Assembly (NCBI GenBank): GCA_009192285.1
Contig: CM018604.1
Span: 3,038,001-3,102,000, forward strand
Length of the DNA: 64,000 bases
Source of the DNA: Morchella semilibera
Taxonomy: Eukaryota > Ascomycota > Pezizomycetes > Pezizales > Morchellaceae
Direction of reading: 5' to 3'
Shown here: positions 40,402 through 50,694 of the stretch, one piece after another
Position numbering within the stretch: position 1 is the first letter of the stretch
Layout of the letters: every line of letters begins with the position of its first letter
The notes under the pieces: generated by a model
Databases searched by the model: none
Seen by the model: only the letters and a program-made list of their open reading frames with translations
What the model was told of the DNA's origin: nothing
Position numbers and translations under genes: made by a program

Positions 40402-41172
40402 CATTAGCGTCAGTTCCCATAATAATATAAACCTATATTAAGCAATTAATATTCCTATTATAGGGCTTTTTTTGATTTTTAATATTTTTTTTTCTATAGG
40501 CTCTTATTGACCTATGTTTCGATTAATCCTTATATTATTAAATAATTTTAATACATGATAATACTTTATAAGAGTTATTTTATTCGGTGAAAAATATGGA
40601 TGCGCAGGTAGGCCAGTATTCACACTTATTCTACATAGGTAAATTTCACAGATTAAATTTTTATTTACTTCCCGATTATATACTACAAGTCTTCGCTATC
40701 CTGCCTGCCTACCTGCCTGCCTGCCTGCCTACCTGGCATTCCTTCCTACCGTACCTACCTGCCATATCTGCTTGATTTGCTGCTTGATTTGCTGCTTGAT
40801 TTGCTGCTTGATTTGCTGTCTAATTCACGGATTAGCTCATTTATGATGAGTAGAGGCAGAGAGCTGGGGGGGGGGTGTAGAAATGAAGGTGTGGAGATGG
40901 AGGTGTGGAGATCAGGTGTAGAAGGAAGGACGTGATATCTCCAAGTCCCAACCCTAACCCTAATTTGCTTACAGTTTTTAACAATTCTTTTCCTTCGTAC
41001 ATGATTCTCTTCCAAAAGACCCTTAATTATGCTAAATTGGGCACCAAACATCATCTTTTTCACCCTTTTGGGTTTAATTAATCGTCTTTTCGAAATTAAG
41101 GCTTTTTAAAACCATGCCGCAGTATTAGTGCTCAAAATCATACTTATAGAAATATCTGAACTGGCGCTAAAG
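40402..41172. mobile_element. 771-bp non-autonomous TA-flanked DNA element
   Basis: Ends CATTAGCGTCAGTTC and GAACTGGCGCTAAAG (13 of 15 terminal bases pair as inverted repeats), flanked by TA/TA. Removing it restores LAIIRSF in the RNase H frame. AT-rich ends, an internal CCTGCCTGCC run (40702-40735), TTGATTTGCTGC repeats (40770-40815) and CCCTAACCCTAA (40949-40960). No transposase frame. TA duplication suggests Tc1/mariner-type mobilisation. Confidence 0.8.
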
Positions 41173-42134
41173 TATCCGGAGTTTCGAAGAATGGTGTTCA
41201 AATTTGGAAGGGTCCCGTTACCCTATTACAGTATTAAGCGATCATAGAAATCTGGGGTATTTTATGTCAACTAAGTTATTGAACTGCCACCAGGCCCGAT
41301 GGGCAGAGTTTTTATCTCGTTTTAACTTTGTTATTAAATTTAGACCAGGGAAATAAGGGGAAAAACTGGACGCACTTACCAGGAGATCAGGAGACCTCCC
41401 TCAGGCAGGGGATGAATGCCTCACACACCAGTCGCAGGTTGTTTTGAAGAAGGAAAATGTGGATTCAAAGATTAAGCTAAGTTTGTTGGTGGGTTCTTTG
41501 GCAAATGAACCCGCTGAAGGAATACCCACCGTGAAAAAATTATTGATTCAAGCTTACCAGATGGACAGCTTCCCAGAGCAGGTCCTAACCATGCTTCGTG
41601 ACGGTACCAAACATTCAAAGAAAATCTCTCTCGCCAAATGCACGGAAACCAAAGACGGATTCCTATTATATCGAAATATAATTTATGTTCCCGACTCAAG
41701 TGATTTACAGCTCCGTTTACTACAGCAACACCACGATAAACCCTCTGCAGGAAACCCAGGACGTACTAAGACCCTCGAACTCATCAGTCGGACCTACTAT
41801 TGGCCAAATATGAGGAAGTACCTCGACCGTATGTTCTAAATTGCAACGTCTGCTCCCGCAGTAAAGCCTCATGCAATGCACTACAAGGTGTTCTTCGACC
41901 ACTTCCAGTACCAAAAGGCCCATGGACCGATGTGTGAATGGATTTTGTTACAGTACTCCCAGAGAGCAATGGGTTTAATGCCATCCTCGTTGTCGTCAAT
42001 AGACTGACAAAAATGCGCCGCTTTATACCATGTACTGAGGAAGCTAATGCCAGAGACATTGCCAATATATATCTTGATTCAATTTGGGAACTTCATGGAC
42101 TTCCGGAAACTGTTGTCTCCGATCGCGGCACACA
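41173..42134 (+). pseudogene. Pol part 3 of E2: RNase H end and integrase N-terminal part
   Basis: [14 protein letters not shown]-like, [32 protein letters not shown] in place of Gln near 41354, SLLVGSLANEPAEGIP, HHCC finger (HHDKPSAGNPG, His lost in GNPG; CNVCSRSK), TGA in place of Ser near 41932, core [19 protein letters not shown] (Asp to Asn), VSDRGTH cut by a MITE. Confidence 0.82.
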
Positions 42135-42243
42135 TATCAGCAAGCTTTACCATTTGTCACTGGAGTCTCCTGAGTCTCCTGACAGTCTCCTGAATCTCCT
42201 GAGTCCCCTGTAATCTCCTGGGACTTGTAAAATCTTGCTGATG
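42135..42243 (+). mobile_element. Hairpin MITE copy 3 (109 bp)
   Basis: TATCAGCAAG...CTTGCTGATG flanked by CA/CA (42133-42134, 42244-42245). E1 gives the empty site GGCACTCAGTTTACGG. Near-identical to copy 2 but in opposite orientation in the same element. Confidence 0.82.
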
Positions 42244-43060
42244 CAGTTTATGGCCGAGTTTTGCAAAACCCTATGTGACCGATTAGAAATTGCACCCCGC
42301 TATCGCACCGCCTTTCACCCTCAGACGGACGGACAGACGGAAAGGATTAATGCAATTGTGGAACAATATCTTCGAGCCTATATTTTGTATCAACAAGACA
42401 ATTGGACCCAGTATTTACCTATGGCAGAATTTTGTATCAATAACCATGCATCCGAGACCATCAAGATGTCACCGTTCCAAGTTAATTATGGACAAAGCCC
42501 CCGTATGTCTTTCACCCTATTACAATATGGAAGAACCACCAAGGAAGACCAGGCCAACGGTATGGCTAGCACTATGGCCCGGATTTATGACTTCCTTTGT
42601 GATGAAATGGTTCGGGCACATAAAATTCACGAAGATGCCGCAAATAAGAATCGAACTCCCGCACCCAGATACGCCATTGGAGATGAAGTCTTTTTGTCGA
42701 CCAAGAACCTTGAGACTAAGCGATTCTCAAAAAAACTTGACTGGAAGCGTATTGGACCTGTTGCTGTTAAGCGAATAGTTAGCCCCTATGCTTATGAACT
42801 CGACCTCCCAGCCCCTATGAAAATTCATTCTGTTTTTCATGTGTCCCTGTTGTCTCTCGCTCCTAGCAATCTCATCCCCGGGCAGCAACAGACTATACCA
42901 CCTCCAGTAGAAATCGAAGGGGAATTAGAGTGGGAAGTGGAGAAAGTTTTGGACTCCCGACGACATTATGGACGATTGGAATATTTGGTTAGGTATGTTG
43001 GCTATGACGAGCCTTTATGGCAACCCCCCTCCCCGGACCTGTAGTATGCTTCCGATCTTG
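42244..43060 (+). pseudogene. Pol part 4 of E2: integrase C-terminal part and chromodomain
   Basis: [38 protein letters not shown], long open stretch to a chromodomain EWEVEKVLDSRRHYGRLEYLVRYVGYDEPLW, then TAG near 43042. The GPY/F-like part ([28 protein letters not shown]) is intact. The purine-rich GCCTGAAGGAGC precedes the 3' LTR. Confidence 0.85.
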
Positions 43061-43133
43061 TTAGGGATTTTCATACTAGGTATCCATGAAAACCTAAGCC
43101 TACCACGAGTTAGGCCTGAAGGAGCACCTAATC

Positions 43134-43712
43134 TATCACGGCGTACCACAGACTGCGACAGAAGGAAGGATATTATGGAATGGGTCTGGAGTTACGGGTT
43201 TCTGTTTTGGGCTTTGGGTTTCTATGGGTTTCTGTTACATGGGTTATGAGTCATCCTTGGACAAGGGTGTGTGCTAGTATATATATTCGGCTATGGGTCT
43301 TTCTTCTGTTCTTTCCTTTCTCTTTCTTTCCCTACGTGTTCTTCCTGTTGTCAACCCTACGGTTTAGTTTAGTACCGTCTTTACCATAGTTCCTGCCAAG
43401 GCCTCCTGGGGCCTCCCATAGTACCTCGTCTCATTCCCGTCTCTTGCTCCGTCCTCATTTCGTCTCGCTTCGTCTTGTCCTCGTTCCACCTTGCCTTGCC
43501 TCGACCATATATAGTTCATGAACATAGTACGTTATCATCTATTGGTATCTTCGCTTACAAAACCTGGTTCGAGAGGCCATCTGGACTCTCTGTCCCACAA
43601 CCCTGCTCCTCGGTTAGATTCCCTTCTTGCCGCTCTTCATTCTCGTCCCTGCTTTTCCCTCGGTTGTGTACCTCAACACTTTTATTTGTTGTCTCCGTGT
43701 TGTTCCCTAACA
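43134..43712 (+). repeat. 3' LTR-E of E2
   Basis: TATCACGGCGTACC...GTTCCCTAACA. TGAGTCA 43247-43253 and TATATATATT 43278-43287. The target duplication around E2 is not clear (GTCAT left, ATAGC right). Confidence 0.8.
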
Positions 43713-43985
43713 ATAGCTACTCAAGAATTGCAAAACTATTAACTACTTTAACCAAACAACATATGCAATGGAAATGAAATCAAACGACGTAGTAGGCCTA
43801 TCAAATATTAAAGACTACGTTTATTACCAAACCTATATTGCAAAACTCCGATCTAGAGAAAAGATTTATCCCGAAATCAAATGCTGCAGACTATGTCACG
43901 GTATTAGTAGGTATGCTTTCGCAAAGGGATGATGAACAAGTCTAATACCTGGTAGCGTTTTTCTCAAAAACACATTTGTCCTAGC
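43713..43985 (+). pseudogene. Decayed gypsy pol remnant
   Basis: Translated pieces YSRIAKLLTTLTKQHMQW, LEKRFIPKSNAADYV, LSQRDDEQV and [11 protein letters not shown] align in order with RT end/RNase H of elements C and E. E2 inserted at its left edge. Too short for family assignment. Confidence 0.6.
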
Positions 43986-44426
43986 ATTTTGGTGCTCTCA
44001 GAACCCCCCTGTCAATATAATAATGATACGGGAGGGAGGGCAAAAGATGAGGTGATAGAGTCGTTATCTGATTCCATGATGTTCGGCTCCAAGAAGAATT
44101 AATAATAGAATTTAGAAGATGCTATGGACAAATACGAGGTGTGGAAATGATAGGTTTCCATGAGTTTCTATTAACTGATATATGAGTTATATCAGATTGG
44201 TAGAAGAGGATAATAAATAGTCAGTGTAAATTATTTTCTTAGTTCATTCCTTTCCTCTTCCCTTGTCCCGTCCCCCCATTATTTCAGTACATAGGAAGAT
44301 ATTCCTATTCATAGCTATAGCTATTTCATACCCAAATTTGCCCTTACAGAAGATGACTCTATAGTTTCTCCTTATCCTAGCTCGAGGTCCTTACCTAGTC
44401 CTCGCTTTCTCTACTTTATCCTAGTC

Positions 44427-44542
44427 CATCAGCAAACTCAACTTGTGACTGGCGTCTCCTAGGAGTCTCCCGGGTCTCCTGGATATTTTTGAGTCTCCTG
44501 AGGCTCAGGAAATATCAGGAGACAAACGAAGTCTTGCAGATG
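44427..44542 (+). mobile_element. Hairpin MITE copy 4 (116 bp)
   Basis: CATCAGCAA...TTGCAGATG (one mismatch in the right end), flanked by TC/TC. Internally deleted relative to the 137-bp form. Confidence 0.7.
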
Positions 44543-44616
44543 TCCTTCACTTTGCCTTTACCTTGTCGTTGCCTTGCGCTTCTGTTATCCCTGGCTGTGT
44601 CCCTCAATCTTGTCTA

Positions 44617-44753
44617 TATCAGCAACGCTTCATTTGTTTCCTGGTATCTCCTGAGCCTCAGGAGACTCAAAAAACATCTAGTAGTCTCAGGAGGCTCTCA
44701 GGAGATCTGGGAGACTCCTGGGAGACTCCAGTCACAAGTTGAGTTTGCTGATG
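44617..44753 (-). mobile_element. Hairpin MITE copy 5 (137 bp)
   Basis: TATCAGCAA...TTGCTGATG flanked by TA/TA. On the minus strand it matches copy 1 over its full 137 bp. It faces copy 4, 74 bp away. Confidence 0.75.
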
Positions 44754-44770
44754 TATTATAATAGGTGTCA

Positions 44771-45100
44771 GAATATGGGGTTAAAAAATACTCAAGATGG
44801 AGATAAATATAGAGGTGAAGGTCAAGGTAGAGGTGGAGGCGGCGTTGGGAGTGCTTAAAACCTTGAAACTGAGTCAAGAATGACGTGAATGATATGAACC
44901 AGTCTCAATCTGGACTAGCGTTATCTGAAATATCACTTTTCTGTCCACATGTCACAATTTGGAGACGAAATGAGGATATAGGTCGTCAAATGACTACCTG
45001 TCAATCCCAGGACGAGATTAAATAAACTTAGACTAGCCAAATACGACCTGTTACTTTTAGAGGAACACACTTATAGGTGCTTATTATTTTGTATGTTTAT
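44771..45100. other. Unassigned DNA
   Basis: No gene or repeat recognised between the decayed LTR and the coiled-coil gene relic. Confidence 0.4.
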
Positions 45101-47079
45101 TTACAAACTGTCATACATGTTTTTATGGTTCTGCAACTGGCAGAAAATACAATTGTAATCCATCGAGCATATTACATTTCTTGTTAAAATATCTAACATC
45201 TGTCGCATGCCTGTCTTAACTTCTCTGATTTCATCCGTCAAGTTGTCAACCTGTTTCTGTAGCTTGCTGCTGGAACTCTCGTGACTCTCAGCTTTAAGCA
45301 TTTGTGCCGCTGCCAACAAAGTTGACATTTTCTCTTTCTCTATTTCCTCATATGTTTCTATTATATTTTTATTCTCCTCCTCGTTGGATTTGATAATGGT
45401 ATCCAAAAACCCTCGGTTTGCATCTCCTTTATTCTTAATATTCAGCTCTTCCGATTTCCCCCAACTCTCATCTTCGGCTGACTATTGTTTCACACATTTG
45501 ACTTCTCAAGGTTGCGCTTATGTCCTTCTCTATTTTCAACTCTTCATCATTTTTTTTTTTTCACCATCCTTTCTTTTATAATCATTTATGAGTTCGATCC
45601 ATGAATCCAATGCTTGATCTCTATATTAGGGTGTCGCACCGGACTACTGGAGTAGTACTGTGAAGAGCTCAGAGTCCGAAACGCTAACTGCAGAGGCAGA
45701 AAGGAACGGGGTCACTTCAGTCTAAACGCAACTAGGATCTCCGTTGCCCGATGCTAGTCCGACGAGTATAGAAAGTCGTATAGAGTTGGGTAAGGTTTTA
45801 ACACGAAGATTGATTCAGGTAGATATTTTCAAGAATCACTAAGAGCGTATAGAATAGAGGTAATAGGTTTATATCGTTAAGACTCTTTTTTCGTCGATGA
45901 TGATTTTCAACAAAGTCGGAGAATGACACTGTATTTATATCCCGCGCAAATGTCACGCGGACTAAGAACTATCATTACAACAAATATGTGGGAGACCCAA
46001 AAGACCCTGATAATCACCAAGGAAACCAAACACCAACGCCAATATTCCAAACGCCTTTTAAATCCCTCATGTTACATCGCGCTACTGCATGCACTCAGTT
46101 TCTCGTCAGCGGGGAAGTGCCGAGATCAGCTTACCGGATAACTCCTTAGTACCGGGCCTCGACTTCACTCGCCAACTCTTTCCCCGCATCGTTATCTATC
46201 ACTAAGGAGCATGGCTCAACATTAGGACTGTCAACGATTAGGTACCGCAGGTGTCGGGTAGTCTTACCTTTCCCTGAGAAGTCACCAGCGTCAGCTTTCT
46301 CAAAACCTTCGCCGTTTGATCAGTTTTGGTCCGATTGATCCCAAACTTGAACTGCTACCCCCTCATATACCCAAATCCCGTAACACTCTATCAGAAAAGC
46401 TCTGGGCAATACCACTTTTTTTCTTGTCAACAGCAATCCTTTTTCTTCTCTACAGTTCCCATCCCTTCGTAACACCTTTTAAATGAACATCGACATCTAG
46501 TTCTCTGACAACCACTTCACGTACCAAATTCCAATATCTGTATTGTCTCCTTTTTATATATTCCCTGAAGTACTGAATACACATTTTCACCATAGAAGCT
46601 TGTGTATCTTCATCCCATATCCATTGTCTTTTCTTCCCCTGTTTTGGAACCGGAGTTTGGCTGTTCTGAACTTGAACGTTTCCATCATGCTCAATTTTGG
46701 CATCTATACCAGCAATTATATTTTATGCTTCTCTAATACCGGCTCTTTCTGCATTTTCCTCCATCCATCGGTCTCTCCTAATATATATTCTTTCTTCTGT
46801 CTCATCAAAGTCCAACTCGCTATCGAACTCTGACCCTTTAAACCCAGCAGGACCTATAGGAGATCTCTCAAAAAGATAAGCTTTTTCAGTATCCATATAT
46901 CTCTCGGCATATAGTGGATTCTCGGTGTAAAACAAATCTCTTGTATAAAACAAGTTTCCAGAACGAAACGAACCCTCGGCATCAAACAGATGCTCGCCGT
47001 GAAACCAATTCTCGGCAGAATTGTACATTTGAGTCAGCAGCTCAGATTTATCTGCAGGTATCATACTAGGTGCATACAA
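45101..47079 (-). pseudogene. SANT/Myb-like plus coiled-coil protein gene, split by solo LTR-F
   Basis: Minus strand. The N-terminal part (46723-47079; MIPADKSELLTQMYNSAENW, acidic) runs into TAA 46723-46725, but the same frame continues with a Trp-rich basic segment (KKRQWIWDEDTQ, then YIKRRQYRYWNLVREVV, about 46500-46640) resembling a Myb/SANT-like DNA-binding fold. After LTR-F (45624-46386) come degenerate codons and a coiled-coil C-terminus (45101-45406; EEIEKEKMSTLLAAAQMLK, KLQKQVDNLTDEIREVK). SANT-like domain followed by coiled coil is a common layout for such fungal proteins. At least two stops plus the LTR make it a relic. Exon structure is unclear; an acceptor (CTTTAG) may lie near 47095. 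Confidence 0.5.
45624..46386. repeat. Solo LTR-F, copy 1
   Basis: TATTAGGGTGTCGCACC...CCCGTAACA flanked by perfect CTCTA (45619-45623, 46387-46391). Lacks about 170 bp near its right end that copies 2 and 3 have. Orientation cannot be fixed without an internal region. Confidence 0.88.
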
Positions 47080-47309
47080 AGCAGGTATAACTACCTAAAG
47101 CTAAGGGTTGGTAAAGAAAAGACTCCTAAAAATTACCCAATTAGATTTTTAATTTTCTCTTTTCAAACAGGGAACTGACTTCAGGTTCATTTATTCCATT
47201 ATTACCAGCACAGAAGCAAGGTTGAATGAGAGAGACAAAGTCCAGTGATAGTGGATGGTTGTGGACCGTGTAGCACTTGCACTAAAAAAGGATGAGGTCA
47301 CTTTATTGT
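47080..47309. other. Gap between the SANT-like relic and element G
   Basis: Likely 5' side of the minus-strand relic. No independent gene seen. Confidence 0.4.
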
Positions 47310-47472
47310 TACATTAGGTGTCTGGTAGCGTGGTCTCTGCAAAAATTTCAAGATCCCAGTTTTCCCACTGTAATATGCGTATGGTAAGATGATTTTATTA
47401 AGGGGTAGCCAGGCCGTCTCGCATTAAGTACAGGATACTACCAGCCACAGCCCTAACCAAAGTTTGGCTAAC
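47310..47472 (-). repeat. 3' LTR-G
   Basis: TGTTACATTAGG...GGCTAACA on the plus strand. About 58 bp (ATATGCGTATG...GGGGTAGCCAGGCCGTCTCGC) is nearly identical to 57942-57999. Outer ends diverged. Confidence 0.6.
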
Positions 47473-47824
47473 AGTTCCCCCCCTCTAAAAAAAAAAAAAA
47501 AAAAAAAAAATGCAATAGCAGACTAATGAAAAAAGTAACGCATCCAGCGTTTATCTCACTTATCCTCCTCTGTGACCGTAATTCTCTGATTAACAATCAT
47601 GACCCCTTATCTTCCTAATGAGCAAGAGAAAAAAAAGAAAAAAAATAGTAAAAAAAAAAAGAAAAAAAAAAATATATATATATATAGCAAAATAAAAGCA
47701 AAGAAAAAACAAGGTTAGGAAACAAAGCAAAAAAACTTTTAGTAATAAGGAGATTTTCCAGGCTCCTCTCCTAAGGTGCTTTTCACTTCATACGCAATCA
47801 TCAGAAAAATATTCCCGATTTCTC
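47473..47824. other. A-rich low-complexity spacer inside element G
   Basis: Poly-A run at about 47489-47510, A/G-rich tracts and a short TATATA run to 47685. It is the 3' untranslated part of G next to its purine tract. Confidence 0.6.
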
Positions 47825-48900
47825 CTATGCCTTACGCTTTTTCCCCGCGTCAAGGTGAGTCCTATTGAACTCCAATATCAAATCCTCCACATATTCAAGT
47901 CTGTCCTCTGAAAGCCACGATGCCTGCTCAACAGGAGCATCTTTCCACTTAACCAAGTATTGTCTTTGTTCATGATATAGGCCGGTATCCAGAATAATCT
48001 CAATTGGCCTTTCGACACCCTCGATGTCTGGCGGAAGTTCAGTGCGTCTCTGGTAGGGATCAGTACCCAAAGGTGCTTTTTCGAGGTTAACGATCGAAAT
48101 AATTGGCCAGATCTTCCAGGTCCTTGGGATGTAGCCCAATCGGCAGGCGTTAAGACCTATCATTTCCAAGATAGGAAACGGCCCTGCACGCTGTGGACCT
48201 AACTTTGGAGAATTCACTCCGGCCACCATGTACCCTGTATCCATTTTCCTGGCAAAGTTGATGTAGACCATATCACCAACCGTGAAATCCGCTAGTTTGT
48301 GCCTCCTATCAAATTGCAGAGCCATAGCAAACTCGGCGAAGGATAGCGTGTCTAAGGATTCCTTTCTAATCATGCTTAATTTAGTGCTCATTGAGACACC
48401 TATCCTTTCCTTTCCGACTGCTGCGGAAACAGCCACATTCCTTGGGACTGCGAGATCAATGATGGTCTTTGGAGTCAATTACATCAATAGCTCGTTTCGT
48501 GATCTCCATGTGGACGCATTTATGGCGTTATTGTATTTGATCTGTAACTAACCTAGAACTTCGACCCAATTATCTTATCATCCATTGACAATGTGGCGTA
48601 GAGCAATTTCCATAGTTTGATTAGTTCTTTCGCTTTGTCCATTAGCCTGTGGATTGTATGCCGTAGTCGTGATGTAGTTTGTATTCATGAGTCGGAAAAG
48701 AGTTGTCCAAAAGGCTGAGAGGAAAATTGAGCCCCTATCACTGATAATTCCTCCCGGTACCCCCACAGTTGGGTACACGTAATCAAAATAAGCCTCAGCC
48801 CAGTCCTTTGCACTCTACATGCCCTTTCCTGCCAGAAGTCGAATAGACTTAGTAAACTTGTTTGTAATAGTTAAGACAGCATTGTAAAAGGGTAGCGGAG
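47825..48900 (-). pseudogene. Element G integrase core and C-terminus with chromodomain
   Basis: Integrase core GGIISDRGSIFLSAFW and YNPQANGQSERTNQ (48578-48778), then after frame breaks FDRRHKLADFTVGDMVYINF, GPQRAGPFPILEMIG, and a chromodomain YLVKWKDAPVEQASWLSEDRL (about 47880-47960). The stop at 47825 is the natural C-terminus (AGKKRKA). It differs from families A, B and E (NPQANGQ in place of HPQTDGQ). Confidence 0.8.
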
Positions 48901-48931
48901 GTGTGCAGTCTTTCCAGATATGGAGAGTCGG

Positions 48932-49862
48932 TATTAGGGTGTCGCACCAGACTACTAGAGTAGTACTGTAAAGAGCTCAGAGTCCGAAATGCTAACTGCA
49001 AACACTTCAGTCTAAACGTAACTAGAATCTCCGTTGTCCGATGCTAGTCCGACGAGTATAAAAAGTGGTTCAGAGTTGCGTAAGGCTAACACGGAGATTG
49101 GTTCAGGTAGATATTTTCAAGAATCACTAAGAGCGTATAGAATAGAGGTAATAGATTTATATCGTTAAGACTCTTTCTTCGTCGATGATGATCTCAACAA
49201 AGTCGGAGAATGACACTTTATTTCTATCCCGCGCAAATGTCACTCGGACTAAGAACTATCATTACAACAAGTATATGGGAGACCCAGAAGAACCTGATAA
49301 TCGCCAAGGAAACCAAACACCAATGCCAACGTTCCCAACGCCTTTTAAATTCCTCATGTTACATCGCGCTACTGCATGTACTCAGTTTTTCATCAGCGGG
49401 GAAGTGCCGGAGTCAGCCTACCTGATAACTCCTTAGTACCGGGTCTCGACCTCACTCGGCACCTCTTTCCCTGCATCGTTATCTATCACTAAGGAGCATG
49501 GCTCAATATTAGGACTGTCCCGATTAGGTACTGGAGGTGTCGGGTAGTCTTACCTTTCCCTGAGAAGTCACCAGCGTCAGCTTTCTCAAAACCTTCGCCG
49601 TTTAATCAGTTTTGGTCTGATTGATCCCAAACTTGAACTGCTGCCCCCTCATATACCCACCGGTGTCCTGAGCAACTGTGCCAGCACTTTGACACTCCGG
49701 GGGTTATTTTAGGGGTCGAAAACGTGTTTTTTTAACTAGTGATTCCGCAACTCTGCAATCTGGCTCATACTGGCACCACTGTACCTCTCTGGGGCGCCAA
49801 TTGGGAGTTTTAGTAGCATAGGGAGGCTTTTGCTAGTCTTCCTGTCTCCAAATCCCGTAACA
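48932..49862. repeat. Solo LTR-F, copy 2
   Basis: TATTAGGGTGTCGCACC...CCCGTAACA, flanked by GTCGG/GTCAG (one mismatch). Full-length form with the segment missing from copy 1. Confidence 0.85.
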
Positions 49863-49867
49863 GTCAG

Positions 49868-50694
49868 GAAAGAGTGCGGTAAGGCTACTACGAAGTCCAT
49901 CGTCACCAGTTCCTAAGGTAGGGATGGTGAACGGATGGGGTGTAGCGTACCGTAGGACTTGTGGCAAAGAGTATTATTAGTGAGGCAGGAAGGGCAGTAC
50001 TCGACATACTCCTTGACGACTTTGGACATAGACTTGATAAAGGTTTTGTCTGAGTCTATCATAGGCTCTTTCGACTCCGGAGTGATTATGTCTATCATGT
50101 GCCATTTGTAGGTAGCTTTCGTGAAGGTTCTTGGGAATGCATAACCTTAAAGCTGCTCCGGTATCCTTAAGATACAAGAAAAATCTTCTATCAGTTCTTT
50201 CTTGCGGTCTGTCCTCAGTCCCTCTGACGAAAGTGCTTTTCTCTCCGTCTTCGATTACCAGGTTTAGATATTTGTGAAAGGTTTTGTTAATGTCACTACC
50301 TGGGGCAAAGAATCTCCTCCTGAGCTCATTAAACTTGGACCTAAAGAAAGGATTCTTTTGATAACCTTCCTGGAACTGGTCTACCAGGTCATCTGAAATT
50401 TTCACCATAACTGCCAGTGCTTCGGCTTGCAGAGTTTCGTAAATGTCTTCACTTTCCTCCTTGATATCCAGGGTTGCAGCAGCTTGAAGTCTAGAAAGGG
50501 CATTCGCTGCGATGTTTTCTCAGCCCGGAACGTGGCGAATATCAATTTTGTCAAACTGGCTGAAGTAGAGCAAAGCTCTCACCAACTGAAGATTCTGCTT
50601 GTGTGCTGTTACATTTGTCATAGATGTTTGTTTAGCAATATTCACCGAAGCATTGTGGTCAGTGAAAATGATTGTGGTGATAGCTTCTTTTCAT
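49868..50694 (-). pseudogene. Element G RNase H end and integrase HHCC finger
   Basis: RNase H ITTIIFTDHNASVNIAK and FDKIDIRHVPG (50500-50694), linker MVKISDDLVDQFQEGYQ, then HHCC finger HDRHNHSGVERAYDRL...YCPSCLTNN (49960-50110). Frame changes near 50120 and a stop (TGA for Trp or Gln) near 50520. Confidence 0.75.

Larger units (their letters stand above)
36304..43712 (+). mobile_element. Family-E element E2 with four nested insertions
   Basis: LTR-E (36304-36816), gag (36892-37942), pol (37936-43060), LTR-E (43134-43712). Insertions: hairpin MITE copy 2 in gag (37401-37509), solo LTR-B inverted in RT (39335-39966), a 771-bp TA-flanked element in RNase H (40402-41172), hairpin MITE copy 3 in integrase (42135-42243). 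All but the outer ends have exact target duplications, so the ancestral coding order can be followed through. Confidence 0.9.
43986..44770 (+). repeat. Decayed LTR-B with two hairpin MITEs
   Basis: Weak but ordered matches to LTR-B: GAGGTGTGG, ATAAATAG, TTTCAGTACATAGGAAGATATTCCTAT, then a broken pyrimidine tract. MITE copies 4 and 5 lie inside the tract. Ends are not definable. Confidence 0.5.

Noticed and set aside
40949-40960. CCCTAACCCTAA resembling telomeric repeat
   Set aside because: Only two units, inside a defined 771-bp mobile element, with no subtelomeric context.
40755-41063. Minus-strand frame with SKSS repeats inside the 771-bp element
   Set aside because: The repeats come from a TTGATTTGCTGC microsatellite; the rest shows no transposase motif.
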